Positions 34,063 to 43,226 are shown, counted from the first letter of the stretch. The stretch: DNA of 43,226 nt from Gammaproteobacteria bacterium (GCA_015490755.1 WFXF01000013.1:1-43226); one strand, 5' to 3'. Notes: generated from the sequence alone by a model not told the origin. Made by a program: numbers and translations.

Positions 34063-35291
34063 TGAAAATTGAAATTCGTGTCCCCAAACTGCCCGAGTCT
34101 GTTACTGATGCCGTACTACTTAAATGGCACAAAAAAGAGGGCGATACCATCAAGCGCAATGAGAGCCTTGTTGATATCGAAACTGACAAGGTTGTTCTTG
34201 AAGTTCCTGCGCCTGATGATGGAGTTTTGCAACAGATTAAAGCACAGGAGGGTGCTGACGTTTGTGAAGATGAGTTAATCGCGCTGCTGGATACACAGTT
34301 AACGGCTCAACCAGAGCCTATAAAAACCGCGCCTGAAGCTGAAACAATACAGGAAGCGAAAAAAACAAGCCTACCATCACGAATATCACCCGCCGCCATG
34401 AGTTTGATTGAGAAAAACAGACTGGATCCAGAGAAAATTGAAGCTACGGGCAATCGAGGCCATATTATAAAAGAGGATGTACTCAATTATCTAAAAAAAC
34501 AGAAAACAGAGGCGACCCCAGTGCCTCAAACAGCAGAAGAGAAATCCCCCTCCACTGAAGAAGCCTCACTCACAAATCAAAAATTCAGTGAGCGTGCTGA
34601 AAAACGTGTCCCCATGACACGCCTGCGTGCACGAATTGCAGAGCGCCTGGTGGAAGCACAACAGAACGCGGCCATGTTAACGACCTTCAATGAAGTCAAT
34701 ATGCAACGCATCATGTCACTCAGGCAAGAGTACAAAGAACCCTTTGAAAAAGAGCATGGTATTAAATTGGGATTCATGTCCTTTTTTGTAAAAGCTTGCA
34801 CGGCGGCACTCAAGCAGTATCCAGTGATCAATGCCTCTGTGGATGCTCAGGAGATCATTTACCATAATTACAGTGATATCGGGATCGCCGTCTCCTCACC
34901 GCGTGGTTTAGTCGTCCCTGTTCTACGCAATGCCGAGACGATGAGTCTGGCAGAGATTGAAAAAAATATTAATGGCCTGGCCATAAAATCACGAGAAGGC
35001 GCACTCACGATGGATGATCTCAGTGGCGGCACATTCACCATCACCAATGGCGGCGTATTTGGCTCGCTGATGTCCACCCCCATTATTAATCCACCCCAAA
35101 GCGCAATTTTGGGAATGCATAAAATTCAGGAGCGCCCCATGGCTGAAAATGGAGAGGTCGTGATCAGGCCCATGATGTATCTGGCACTTTCCTATGATCA
35201 TCGTATTATTGATGGGCGTGATGCCGTACAATTTCTGGTTTCAGTGAAAGCATCACTGGAAGACCCCACCCGACTTTTGCTTGAGGTTTGA
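34062..35291 (+). CDS. sucB: Dihydrolipoyl succinyltransferase E2 component
   Basis: 409 residues. Lipoyl domain with the modified Lys in [13 protein letters not shown] (~44); E3/E1-binding domain [20 protein letters not shown]; and the catalytic core from [16 protein letters not shown] to [17 protein letters not shown] (catalytic His/Asp). [11 protein letters not shown] is the typical CoA/active-site segment. Start overlaps the sucA stop by one base. Confidence 0.97.
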   Translation: MKIEIRVPKLPESVTDAVLLKWHKKEGDTIKRNESLVDIETDKVVLEVPAPDDGVLQQIKAQEGADVCEDELIALLDTQLTAQPEPIKTAPEAETIQEAKKTSLPSRISPAAMSLIEKNRLDPEKIEATGNRGHIIKEDVLNYLKKQKTEATPVPQTAEEKSPSTEEASLTNQKFSERAEKRVPMTRLRARIAERLVEAQQNAAMLTTFNEVNMQRIMSLRQEYKEPFEKEHGIKLGFMSFFVKACTAALKQYPVINASVDAQEIIYHNYSDIGIAVSSPRGLVVPVLRNAETMSLAEIEKNINGLAIKSREGALTMDDLSGGTFTITNGGVFGSLMSTPIINPPQSAILGMHKIQERPMAENGEVVIRPMMYLALSYDHRIIDGRDAVQFLVSVKASLEDPTRLLLEV

Positions 35292-35301
35292 GGGAAATAT
35301 C

Positions 35302-36747
35302 ATGTCTAAATCTTACGATGTTATTGTTATTGGTGCCGGCCCTGCCGGTTACGTGGCTGCCATCCGCTGCGCTCAGCTCGGTTTGAATACCGTTTGTATC
35401 GACAACTGGCTCAATGAGGAGGGAAAGTCCAGCCTCGGTGGAACCTGCCTCAATGTAGGTTGCATTCCATCAAAAGCACTGCTTGAATCCTCAGAGCATT
35501 ATGATCAACTGTTAAATCAATATGTTAATCATGGCATTCATGCTGAAAATATATCCATTGACATCTCAGTCATGCAAAAGCGAAAGCAAAAAGTTGTCGA
35601 TGAACTCACCAGTGGCATCTCTGCGCTTTTCAAAGCCAATAAAATAAAAAAAATCAGTGGCCATGGGCGACTACTGGCCAATAAACAGGTTGAAATCATA
35701 TCTTCAAATAAAGGTAAAACAACAACCATCAGCGCTGAACATATTATCCTCGCACCGGGATCACGCCCGGTAAAAATTGCAGCCGCACCGCAAGATGATG
35801 AAAAGATTGTGGACTCCACAGGGGCACTTGCTTTTCAAAGCGTACCTAAAAGGCTTGGCATTATTGGTGCCGGAGCCATTGGCCTTGAGGTCGGCAGCAT
35901 CTGGCGACGGCTCGGCGCTGAAGTCGTCATACTGGAAGCTCAAGATCATTTTTTATCCATTGCGGATGAACAGATCAGCCGCATGGCGCTGAAACAATAT
36001 AAAAGTCAGGGGCTGGATATTCGCTTGGGAGCCTGTGTGACGGCAACCAAAACACACTCACAAACAGTGACCATCACTTATCGTGATACTGAAGGTGAAT
36101 CGACACTGAAAGTGGATAAACTTGTCGTTGCCGTCGGCCGCCGCCCCAACAGTGAAAATATCTACGCATCGGAATCGGGATTATTAGTGAATGAAGGAGG
36201 ATTTATTCACGTTAATGAACGCTGTGAGACCAACCTTCCCGGTGTTTATGCGATTGGTGATGTCGTGCGTGGCCCCATGCTGGCTCACAAAGGGTCAGAG
36301 GAAGGTGTGGCGGTTGCACAAACCATCGCCGGACTTCATGGTCAGGTGAATTACGACATCATACCCTCCGTCATTTATACCCAGCCTGAAGTCGCTTGGG
36401 TGGGTCGTACCGAGCAGGCACTGCGCTCTTCTGAAGAGAAAATTAAAATTGGAACCTTTCCATTTGCCGCCAATGGAAGAGCGCGAGCAATGGGGAGTGC
36501 CAACGGGCTGGTTAAAATTATTACCAATGCAGAAACAGATCGTATTCTGGGCGTTCACATTCTGGGGCCGAATGCATCGGAACTGATCGCCGAGGCCACA
36601 CTGGCAATAGAGTTTTCCGCCAGCGCAGAGGATCTTGTTGACACCATTCATGCACACCCGACTCTATCGGAAGCGATGCATGAAGCGGCGTTAGCCGTGG
36701 ATAATCGAGCGCTGCATCAAATTAACAAGGCCATTAAACAAGAGTAG
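35302..36747 (+). CDS. lpdA: Dihydrolipoyl dehydrogenase E3 component
   Basis: FAD/NAD flavoprotein of about 481 residues that reoxidises the lipoyl group. FAD site VIGAGPAGYVAAIRCAQLG; redox disulfide GGTCLNVGCIPSK (Cys ~49 and ~54); NAD site IIGAGAIGLEVGSIWRRLG; and the catalytic His/Glu in HAHPTLSEAMHEA. The ATG at 35302 is chosen because GAGGGAAA lies upstream; a TTG at 35281 is in frame but lies in sucB. Location in the suc operon suggests dedication to the 2-oxoglutarate dehydrogenase. Its last 14 bases overlap the nagZ 3' end. Confidence 0.96.
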   Translation: MSKSYDVIVIGAGPAGYVAAIRCAQLGLNTVCIDNWLNEEGKSSLGGTCLNVGCIPSKALLESSEHYDQLLNQYVNHGIHAENISIDISVMQKRKQKVVDELTSGISALFKANKIKKISGHGRLLANKQVEIISSNKGKTTTISAEHIILAPGSRPVKIAAAPQDDEKIVDSTGALAFQSVPKRLGIIGAGAIGLEVGSIWRRLGAEVVILEAQDHFLSIADEQISRMALKQYKSQGLDIRLGACVTATKTHSQTVTITYRDTEGESTLKVDKLVVAVGRRPNSENIYASESGLLVNEGGFIHVNERCETNLPGVYAIGDVVRGPMLAHKGSEEGVAVAQTIAGLHGQVNYDIIPSVIYTQPEVAWVGRTEQALRSSEEKIKIGTFPFAANGRARAMGSANGLVKIITNAETDRILGVHILGPNASELIAEATLAIEFSASAEDLVDTIHAHPTLSEAMHEAALAVDNRALHQINKAIKQE

Positions 36748-37753
36748 AGACCGCAGCAACAGCCTGTTTCCACAGGGCGCTGCTACGCAATTCATCGTAC
36801 TCCATGCTTTTTCGCCCATGTAAACGCGCTAATCGAAGGTGCGAGGCGGGATCATTATAGACGGGCAAGTTATCCAGTAAATCTGGAATAATATCTAACG
36901 TATTGCACACCAGAACCATATCACAACCCGCTTCAATAGCACTCGAAGCCCGATCTTGAATCGACCCTGCATGCCCAGCCGCCTCCATGCCTAAATCATC
37001 ACTGAAAACCACGCCTTGAAATCCCAGATTTTGACGTAACACTTTACGCAACCAGATCGGTGAAAAACCTGCGGGTTTGGAATCAATCTGCGAATAAATC
37101 ACATGCGCAACCATCACTGCGGCCATTCCATAATGAATCATGCGTTCAAAAGTGACCATATCTTTTTGGGCAATATCTTCAAAGCGACGCTCATCTACAG
37201 CAATCGAAGTATGAGTATCATTAACCACTGAGCCGTGTCCGGGAAAATGTTTGCCTGTCGCGGCCATCCCTGATTTTTGCATACCACTCATATAGGCATG
37301 AGCCAGATTTGCAACCACAGAAGCATTTGAATGAAAAGCACGATCACCAATCACCTGACTCACACCGCTGTCCAGATCCAGAATTGGTGCAAAACTCAAA
37401 TCCACACCCACACTGCGAAGCTCTGCGGCCATCAGCCAACCCATTGTATTTGCCAACCGTTTGGCACGTTTGGCATCTAAATCGTACAGTTCGCCCAAAC
37501 GACGTACAGGTGGCAGTTGAGTAAAACCTTCTTTAAAGCGCTGTACGCGCCCCCCTTCCTGGTCAACTGCAATTAATAAATGTGGCTCACGAAGCTGATG
37601 AATTGTAGTGGTTAATGCTTTTAATTGAGTAATAGAAGCATAGTTTCGACTAAACAGAATCACTCCCCCGACCAACGGGTGTAGCAATATCTCTTTTTCA
37701 ACCGGGGTTAACTCCAACCCCGAAATTCCAACCATCAATGATCCTAAAGACAT
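36734..37753 (-). CDS. nagZ: Beta-N-acetylhexosaminidase (cell-wall recycling)
   Basis: GH3 family, 339 residues; cleaves GlcNAc from anhydromuropeptides in the cytoplasm. KHFPGHG (168-174) and NDTH (178-181) form the catalytic loop with the Asp-His acid/base dyad, and the nucleophile is Asp252 in FSDDLGMEA. LLIAVDQEGGRVQRFKEGF is the substrate-binding signature. Convergent with lpdA, overlapping by 14 bases. Confidence 0.95.
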   Translation of the reverse strand: MSLGSLMVGISGLELTPVEKEILLHPLVGGVILFSRNYASITQLKALTTTIHQLREPHLLIAVDQEGGRVQRFKEGFTQLPPVRRLGELYDLDAKRAKRLANTMGWLMAAELRSVGVDLSFAPILDLDSGVSQVIGDRAFHSNASVVANLAHAYMSGMQKSGMAATGKHFPGHGSVVNDTHTSIAVDERRFEDIAQKDMVTFERMIHYGMAAVMVAHVIYSQIDSKPAGFSPIWLRKVLRQNLGFQGVVFSDDLGMEAAGHAGSIQDRASSAIEAGCDMVLVCNTLDIIPDLLDNLPVYNDPASHLRLARLHGRKSMEYDELRSSALWKQAVAAVSTLV

Positions 37754-37925
37754 AATTTCCCTTAATGCTGCTATATAAGATTGATAATGTTAAATGGATT
37801 GAAACATTTATAGCGTAGAAATTTTGCTACAGAACAGATCAGAGTGTAAAAGTTGTTTTGTGAACACTCTTTAATACCGTCACCAAGCATAACAATCACT
37901 CCATTACTACAAGTAACATACGGCT

Positions 37926-40037
37926 CTATTTAATCCTTCTCGCCTCAAAAATACCACGTACATGAATTAACTTTTCCAATACTGAAACCAATTGCTCTGA
38001 ATCATTTATTTCCAGGGTCAAACGCATTTTTGCCTGTTGCAGACTTTTATCTGTAAACGTATTAACTTTATTAACATTAATTGCATGTTTTGATAAAACC
38101 GCCATAACATCACGCAACAGCCCGGTTCTATCCAGAGCAATCACTTCGATATCGACTTCATAACTTTGAACTTGCTTGCCGCCGCCCCAATTCACAGCAA
38201 CAAACCTTTGAGGGTACTGCTCTCTCAATGCCACCACATTTGAACAATCTTCGCGGTGGATCGTGACACCTCTGTTCTGGGTGATAAAACCCACCACATT
38301 TTCTTCTGGAAACGGTTTACAACACCGAGCCAAATTGGTCATTAAACCATCAACCCCTTCGATAACAAGAGTGCTTTTCGGCTGCTTTGAACTTCTTCCC
38401 TGCCCCACCGGCAAGGGAATAACCTCTTTTTTTACTTTTTCTTCGGGAACTTCAAGAGAATTTAATACCTGATTTACACCTAAGTCGCCACGACCTACTG
38501 CAGCATAGAAATCATCAACATGGCAAAAATTAAATGTTTTGGCCAGAGTTTTTAAGGCTGTATTGCTCGGCAATACCCCCAATTGCTTTGTAATCGCACT
38601 TTTACCTGCATTGACATGCTCTCCCCGAAATTCTCGTTTAAACCAGGATCTGACCTTCGATCGAGCCCGGGAAGATTTCAGGTAGCCAAAATATGGAACC
38701 AACCAGTCACGACTGGGCCGCGCATCTTTAGCAGTAATAATTTCAACGGTTTGGCCATTCAATAACTGATAGGTCAAAGGAACCATTTTCCCATTCACTT
38801 TTGCACCGCGGCATCTATTTCCAACCTCTGAATGGATATGGTAAGCAAAGTCCAGCGGCGTTGCCGCAGAAGGTAACTCCACTACATGGCCTTTAGGTGA
38901 CAGCACATAGATTCGCGAAGGCTTTTGAAGTGTGGTATCCACAGTTTCTTCGGTTCGATTAAGAGCATCACGCAATGATTCAAGCTGCTCTTCCAGCCCC
39001 TTATCCCTTTTACCACCCTCTTTATAACGCCAATGTGCGGCCACTCCCAGTTCAGCATGCGCATGCATTTCATACGTGCGAATCTGAATCTCTACTGTTT
39101 TACTTTCTGGGCCAATAACTGCTGTATGCAAGCTTTGATAGTTATTTTTTTTCGGCGCAGCAACATAATCATCATATTCACTGGGAATAAATTGCCACAA
39201 ATCATGCACAATACTTAATGCAGAGTAACAAGAGGACAAATCTTTAACCATGATCCGCACAGCTCGCACATCGTATAAATCAGAAAATTTCAGATCCTTT
39301 TTCTGCATTTTTTTCCATATGCTAAAGATATGCTTGGCACGACCATAAACCTCTGCCTCCAAACCTGCTTCATTTAACTTAATTTGCAGCTCATCAACGA
39401 CTGAACGCATATATTGTTCACGATCAACCCTGCGCTCTTCCAATGCATTGGCAATTTTTTTGTATTCAGCGGGCTGCAAACAACGAAATGCCAGATCTTC
39501 CAATTCCCATTTTAATTGACCAATACCCAAACGGTTAGCCAGTGGTACAAAAATTTGCTCTGTTTCTTTGGCAATTCGGTGTTGCTCTGCTTCTGTTTGC
39601 TGCGCTAATTGATGCATTCTGAGTAATTGATAAGCCAGTATAATAAATACCGCACGAGCATCTTTCATCATATTTAACAGCATCATATGATGTGTGCTGT
39701 TGTCATTCTCCTCCAGGCCACCCTGGAGTTTATCAATCCAGTCTCTCTCGAGATGGATTAATGTTTGTGATTGTATGGCCAGATTGCAAATAGAAGCGGG
39801 GTAAGCGTTAACCATCATTGATTGATCAAAAGCCCCTTTTTCTAAACCGGCAAGCAGTATTGCCGCCACAATGGTTTCGCAATCAACATTAAGATGATCC
39901 AAAATTTTAGCGATCTGATTTTGATCGCTGAGTTCTGATCGTTCTCTATTTTCAGAAAAAGACAAAGCCGATTGAATCAGTTGAATATCATTCGCGCTAA
40001 AGCTCTCACTCCACTGGTTCGCTGATGCTCTTTTCAT
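37926..40037 (-). CDS. relA: GTP pyrophosphokinase RelA
   Basis: (p)ppGpp synthetase of 703 residues. The N-terminal HD domain lacks the HD hydrolase residues (AAILLAGLEKGAFDQ region), as in RelA rather than SpoT. Synthetase domain: IWKKMQKKDLKFSDLYDVRAVRI, DYVAAPKKNNYQSLHTAVIGP, ELGVAAHWRYKEGG. A TGS domain (RIYVLSPKGHVVELPSAATP), a zinc-finger/CC region (LARCCKPFPEENVVGFIT) and a C-terminal ACT domain (ALDRTGLLRDVMAVLSKH) complete it. It responds to uncharged tRNA on ribosomes. Divergent from rdgC. Confidence 0.95.
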   Translation of the reverse strand: MKRASANQWSESFSANDIQLIQSALSFSENRERSELSDQNQIAKILDHLNVDCETIVAAILLAGLEKGAFDQSMMVNAYPASICNLAIQSQTLIHLERDWIDKLQGGLEENDNSTHHMMLLNMMKDARAVFIILAYQLLRMHQLAQQTEAEQHRIAKETEQIFVPLANRLGIGQLKWELEDLAFRCLQPAEYKKIANALEERRVDREQYMRSVVDELQIKLNEAGLEAEVYGRAKHIFSIWKKMQKKDLKFSDLYDVRAVRIMVKDLSSCYSALSIVHDLWQFIPSEYDDYVAAPKKNNYQSLHTAVIGPESKTVEIQIRTYEMHAHAELGVAAHWRYKEGGKRDKGLEEQLESLRDALNRTEETVDTTLQKPSRIYVLSPKGHVVELPSAATPLDFAYHIHSEVGNRCRGAKVNGKMVPLTYQLLNGQTVEIITAKDARPSRDWLVPYFGYLKSSRARSKVRSWFKREFRGEHVNAGKSAITKQLGVLPSNTALKTLAKTFNFCHVDDFYAAVGRGDLGVNQVLNSLEVPEEKVKKEVIPLPVGQGRSSKQPKSTLVIEGVDGLMTNLARCCKPFPEENVVGFITQNRGVTIHREDCSNVVALREQYPQRFVAVNWGGGKQVQSYEVDIEVIALDRTGLLRDVMAVLSKHAINVNKVNTFTDKSLQQAKMRLTLEINDSEQLVSVLEKLIHVRGIFEARRIK

Positions 40038-40053
40038 ACAAGTTTAAATTATT

Positions 40054-40096
40054 CTCCTGATTTTATTATGGCCTGTACATAGTAAACAATCAGGAG
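40054..40096. promoter_or_regulatory. Inverted repeat in the relA-rdgC divergent promoter region
   Basis: CTCCTGATT (40054-40062) and AATCAGGAG (40088-40096) are perfect 9-bp complements 25 bases apart, between the two divergent genes. A consensus TATAAT (40118-40123) is a candidate -10 for rdgC. The repeat may be an operator or an RNA stem in either 5' leader; no known regulator consensus was recognised. Confidence 0.35.
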
Positions 40097-40164
40097 GCAC
40101 ATTTGATTGCATTTGAGTATAATCCCGGCCCTGATTTTAATTTTGACAAGGTCACTTTGCACTT

Positions 40165-41094
40165 ATGTGGTTTAAAAATCTACAGATTCACCGTATGACA
40201 ACCCCCTTTGAAATTACCGCCGAAGAGTTGCACCAAAAACTTGCTGAACACGCTTTTCGCCCTTGCAGCAGTCTGGAAACATTTACTTTTGGCTGGGTTC
40301 CACCATTGGGCCGTCATGGTTCACAGCTCACTCATGCCACCAATGGCTATATTATGGTGTGCGCTCGCAAAGAAGAAAAGGTTTTACCTGCATCGGTTGT
40401 CAATGAAATTGTCGCTGAAAAAGTCGCTGACATTGAAGATACCCAAGCCAGACCCGTACGCACTAAAGAGCGTAAAGGGATTCGAGAAGAAGTACTGCAA
40501 GACCTCATGCCACGGGCATTCAGTCGTTCAAACTACACATTTGCTTATATTGATCCACATAATGGCTGGCTGGTTGTGGATGCTGCCAATACGACTAAAG
40601 CTGAAGATTTAGTCAGCTTATTACGCAAAGCTATCGGCCAATTTCCGACTCAATTACCTAAAGTGAATGGTAATCCAACCGATATACTCACGCGCTGGTT
40701 AAGCCAGCACACACCGACTCATAATTTTGTCATTGAAAATCAGTGTGAGCTGCGTGACCCCGATAAAGAGGGTGGTGTGATACGTTGTACCCGACAGGAT
40801 TTAATGGCCGAAGAAGTACAATCTCATCTACAAGCAGGTAAACAAGTCACTAAACTTGCTATTGAATGGAACGAACGCCTCACTGCAATTTTAGCGGACG
40901 ATTTAACAGTTAAACGACTGCGTTTTCTGGATGTAGTTCAAGAAGAGGCCGAAAACAGTTATGGAGATGATGTTGCATCATGTTTCGATACAGACTTTGC
41001 ATTGATGACTTTAGAACTTTCTCGCTTTATTCCTGCCTTAATTGAAGCCTTCGGCGGGCTCAGCAATGAAAAAATAACTCAACCCAATGGATAA
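40165..41094 (+). CDS. rdgC: Recombination-associated protein RdgC
   Basis: 309 residues, standard RdgC length. The N-terminus MWFKNLQIHRM and SLETFTFGWVPPLGRHG are family signatures, as are RQDLMAEEVQSHLQAGKQV and ECDTDFALM-like segment ASCFDTDFALMTLELSRF. RdgC forms a ring-shaped dimer around duplex DNA and restrains RecA. It starts about 127 bases from the relA start, divergently. A DUF411 gene overlaps/abuts its 3' end. Confidence 0.95.
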   Translation: MWFKNLQIHRMTTPFEITAEELHQKLAEHAFRPCSSLETFTFGWVPPLGRHGSQLTHATNGYIMVCARKEEKVLPASVVNEIVAEKVADIEDTQARPVRTKERKGIREEVLQDLMPRAFSRSNYTFAYIDPHNGWLVVDAANTTKAEDLVSLLRKAIGQFPTQLPKVNGNPTDILTRWLSQHTPTHNFVIENQCELRDPDKEGGVIRCTRQDLMAEEVQSHLQAGKQVTKLAIEWNERLTAILADDLTVKRLRFLDVVQEEAENSYGDDVASCFDTDFALMTLELSRFIPALIEAFGGLSNEKITQPNG

Positions 41095-41098
41095 CCTC

Positions 41099-41596
41099 AT
41101 GAAAAAACACTTTTTGTTAAAATCAATTTCACTAACCGGACTACTTTTGATCACAACGGCTTTGAGCGCTTGTAGTGAAAAAACACCTCAAACAGAAGCC
41201 AACATGGAATCATCCACCCCACATCAAATTACTGTTTATAAATCCCCCACCTGCGGCTGTTGCACTGACTGGGAAGATCATCTGACCATGGAAGGCTTTG
41301 AAGTGACCTCCATAGAACGTAACAATATGAACCCGATCAAAGAAAAATTTGGAGTCAAACGTAATCTGGCCTCATGCCACACGGGAATTATTGATGGTTA
41401 TGTAATTGAAGGCCACGTACCCGCCTCTGACATCAAACGGTTATTGGCAGAACGCCCTAAAATCGCAGGACTTACCGCACCTGGTATGCCGAAAGAATCA
41501 CCCGGTATGCAACCACATGCTGAAAAGCCTAAAAACTATGATGTACTCAGCTTTGATGAAAGTGGTAAAACCGAGGTTTTTACATCTTATAAATAA
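41099..41596 (+). CDS. DUF411 metal-binding lipoprotein
   Basis: About 165 residues. Lipobox ALSAC after a hydrophobic stretch (LLLITTALSAC) and a DUF411 domain: ITVYKSPTCGCCTDWEDHL carries the CGCC cluster, and NLASCHTGIIDGYVIEGHVP a third Cys with His residues. DUF411 proteins are linked to copper/other metal resistance loci. The C-terminal Met/Pro/His-rich stretch GMPKESPGMQPHAEKP may add ligands. ATG at 41099 is preferred; an upstream in-frame ATG (41087) would overlap rdgC by 8 bases. It may be co-transcribed with rdgC. Confidence 0.87.
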   Translation: MKKHFLLKSISLTGLLLITTALSACSEKTPQTEANMESSTPHQITVYKSPTCGCCTDWEDHLTMEGFEVTSIERNNMNPIKEKFGVKRNLASCHTGIIDGYVIEGHVPASDIKRLLAERPKIAGLTAPGMPKESPGMQPHAEKPKNYDVLSFDESGKTEVFTSYK

Positions 41597-41670
41597 GTGA
41601 GCAACTTCCCCATTCTGACTTGGCCTTCTTCTTGGCTTAAACAATCTCAATCATCAGATAGCAGAACCAG

Positions 41671-41828
41671 GAGGCTGTCCGAGAATGAAAAGTCTACTGC
41701 GGAAAATCCATTTCGGCCATATTTGGTGTAAATTTTCGTTAAATAGAACAACTATTCGCCTCAAATTTACACCAAATCTGCCTCAAAATGGCTCTCCCTC
41801 GCTACGACTTCCATTCTCGGACAGCCTC
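41671..41828. mobile_element. 158-bp MITE copy 2, opposite orientation
   Basis: Same length as copy 1 and, when reverse-complemented, nearly identical (differences at the mirrored fourth TIR base and two A/G changes in the left interior). TIRs are GAGGCTGTCCGAGAATG and its perfect complement. The right flank is CTAG (41829-41832); the left flank CCAG (41667-41670) differs by one base from a CTAG duplication. It lies between the DUF411 gene and the convergently read right-edge gene; no transposase is present. Confidence 0.93.
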
Positions 41829-41878
41829 CTAGCTATGTGCCTTTTGAGATTGTTTAAACAGAATCATACCTGAAGGTT

Positions 41879-43226
41879 CTACTCTAGTACGCCTCCCTTT
41901 GCAGCCTCACGACCATTTCGTACCGCATTAATCCAGGCACTGGAAACACCCCCACCGGCCCAATTCATATCTTCAGTGTATAACCAGACAACATCATCTG
42001 CATTATTCAATGAATATTCCACAACATTTTCCATAATTGAAGGGTTCATTGGATGCCCGGTTCCATCCACCCATTGAGTCCAATTGTAGTTGTAAAGCCC
42101 AAATGAAATACTGACATTATCTGGATAAGCAGAGCGTTCATTACGTGGAATAACGGGGCTATTATTTGACGATGAAGCCATCGTATATTTGCGCCATTGG
42201 TAGGAGTTTTTAAACTCATCTGGAGTCCGGTACTGGTAAACTTCACCACCATCAATAACCTTTGATGTAGCATTTTTTGCTTCAACCATACCCATGAAGA
42301 ATGAACCCATTAAGTTACTCTCATCTGGTTCAAGTTGATATAAGGAGACGGCATTAGGTGTATTTGGATCTGACGCATAAGGGCCATGGTAGTGAATGAC
42401 TGAAATATCCGGAAACTCTTCCTGCATCGCTTGCATGATCTGTCTACCGCGAAGGCGCGCTTGATCACGATATGCCTGCAAGCTTCTATTTCTATAATTA
42501 ACTGCTCCTGGGTAGCCCCAAACCGGCCCTGCATATTCTTCATTATCAAATGCAATTCCAGCAAAAGTACCCATAGCTTTTGCTGCTTTGGCATAATCTC
42601 TCCAATAAGCAATTACATTACTCCAGTCATCAAAAAAGTCAGGAGGATTACCAATCATCAGCAACAAATAATTTTTATCCCATTTGCGAAAATTCATATC
42701 TTTTATTTCATTCCACAAAGCCCCATACCCAGGGTGTGAATTACCATTGGCAATAATCCATGAAGTCACAGGTGTAATAATTCCACCATCGAAAGGTAAT
42801 GTTTCAATATAAGAAATGTTCGCATTTACATTAGTCGGCGTAAAGTCACCAGCAAGAACTAAATAGGGCTTATCTGTACCAGATGAATTGACTCTGACTA
42901 CGACAACTCTTGTTTTTGTTGCTTCGTTTCCAGCTTTATCTCTTGCGCTGTAAGTAATGGTGTACCGCCCCTCTCTGGAGCTGTTTACACTACCTGTTTT
43001 TGTAACATTTACATTACCGTCCCTATTATCCCACGCTGTTGCACCCGGATCGACAAAGCTGCTACCTTGAGCCAACGTCATACTGCTTGAACCATTTAGA
43101 GTAATAACTGGTGGTGTTTTATCCTGAGCGGGTGGCTCTGGAGGTGGTGGAGGTGTTGATCCTGCTGAAAAAACAGCCATCGCATTTCCAAATTTTGGAA
43201 GGCCTGAAACAATATTCCAGCTACCA
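41879..43226 (-). CDS. Secreted Ig-like (DUF5011) plus TIM-barrel-like protein, 5'-partial
   Basis: The frame stays open to the right edge (GSWNIVSGLPKFGNAMAVFS upstream of the ATG at 43180), so the gene begins outside the window and the internal Met is not shown to be the start. A proline-rich linker (STPPPPPEPPAQD) leads to a DUF5011/Ig-like domain (PPVITLNGSSSMTLAQGSSF ... AWDNRDGNVNVTKTG ... TITYSARDKAGNEAT). After a short spacer, a ~300-residue domain with YLVLAGDFTP, GIAFDNEEYAGPVWGY, ISVIHYHGPYAS and VVWLYTEDMNWAGGG looks like a TIM-barrel glycosidase-type fold with acidic residues (DNEE) at a likely strand end. Probably an extracellular polysaccharide- or glycan-related protein; the enzyme class is unknown. 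Confidence 0.72.
   Translation of the reverse strand, partial: GSWNIVSGLPKFGNAMAVFSAGSTPPPPPEPPAQDKTPPVITLNGSSSMTLAQGSSFVDPGATAWDNRDGNVNVTKTGSVNSSREGRYTITYSARDKAGNEATKTRVVVVRVNSSGTDKPYLVLAGDFTPTNVNANISYIETLPFDGGIITPVTSWIIANGNSHPGYGALWNEIKDMNFRKWDKNYLLLMIGNPPDFFDDWSNVIAYWRDYAKAAKAMGTFAGIAFDNEEYAGPVWGYPGAVNYRNRSLQAYRDQARLRGRQIMQAMQEEFPDISVIHYHGPYASDPNTPNAVSLYQLEPDESNLMGSFFMGMVEAKNATSKVIDGGEVYQYRTPDEFKNSYQWRKYTMASSSNNSPVIPRNERSAYPDNVSISFGLYNYNWTQWVDGTGHPMNPSIMENVVEYSLNNADDVVWLYTEDMNWAGGGVSSAWINAVRNGREAAKGGVLE

Noticed and set aside
41671-41828. MITE as an integron attC site or tRNA-like element
   Set aside because: It has precise 17-bp TIRs, a same-length second copy and CTAG flanks, which fit a transposase-mobilised MITE; attC core sequences are absent.

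Overview
This 43.2 kb window looks like the chromosome of an AT-leaning (about 40-45% GC by eye), free-living or facultatively host-associated gammaproteobacterium. The basis is the mix of enterobacterial-type housekeeping genes (recB/recD, rluD-pgeF, gcvR, bamD, rdgC, relA, nagZ, rpmB-rpmG, radC) with redox two-component systems (FixLJ-like, RegBA/PrrBA-like) that are common in respiratory, often sulfur- or methane-associated, gammaproteobacteria. I could not place it more finely. No rRNA, tRNA, CRISPR array, prophage or intact transposase gene was recognised.

Layout. 1-3.3 kb: the 3' part of an aspartate aminotransferase gene, a FimT/GspH pseudopilin, a PilZ protein, radC, and rpmB-rpmG followed by a nested inverted repeat and a strong terminator. 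3.3-5.7 kb: a TatD-linked type radical SAM protein that overlaps tail-to-tail with a FixJ-like response regulator, whose PAS histidine kinase is encoded just upstream. 5.7-11.5 kb: a 409-bp intergenic region with a likely structured RNA, then recB and recD without an adjacent recC; recD carries a perfect REP-like palindrome inside its reading frame. 11.5-19.6 kb: uspA, a VanZ-like protein with a beta-sandwich-like insert, an unknown exported protein, a nitroreductase, bamD and a BamD-like paralogue ending in a SPOR domain, then rluD, pgeF, gcvR, def and a possible 30-residue membrane protein.

19.7-28.4 kb is the most interesting region. On the minus strand lie a TonB-dependent receptor, a BNR-repeat protein with CPCC and CPHHGP motifs, a CPPC thioredoxin, a dedicated TonB, then a Met/Cys-rich outer-membrane barrel, a c-type cytochrome lipoprotein and a TlpA-like thioredoxin. 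Transcribed divergently are a RegB-like quinone-sensing kinase and a RegA-like regulator. Two 31-bp operators, 29/31 identical and matching the published RegA/RegR box, sit directly upstream of the -35 of the receptor operon and of the barrel operon, in the same orientation and at the same distance. I infer a RegBA-controlled, redox-gated envelope uptake/maturation regulon, perhaps for copper or a copper/heme cofactor. A 158-bp MITE has inserted with a CTAG duplication precisely at the stop codon of the barrel gene; a second copy lies at 41.7 kb.

28.4-43.2 kb: an OB-fold periplasmic protein, an M48/TPR lipoprotein, an ArsR-type regulator followed by what may be a methyltransferase gene remnant, the 2-oxoglutarate dehydrogenase operon sucA-sucB-lpd, nagZ, relA, rdgC, a DUF411 metal-binding lipoprotein, the second MITE, and a right-edge partial gene for a secreted Ig-like/TIM-barrel-like protein.
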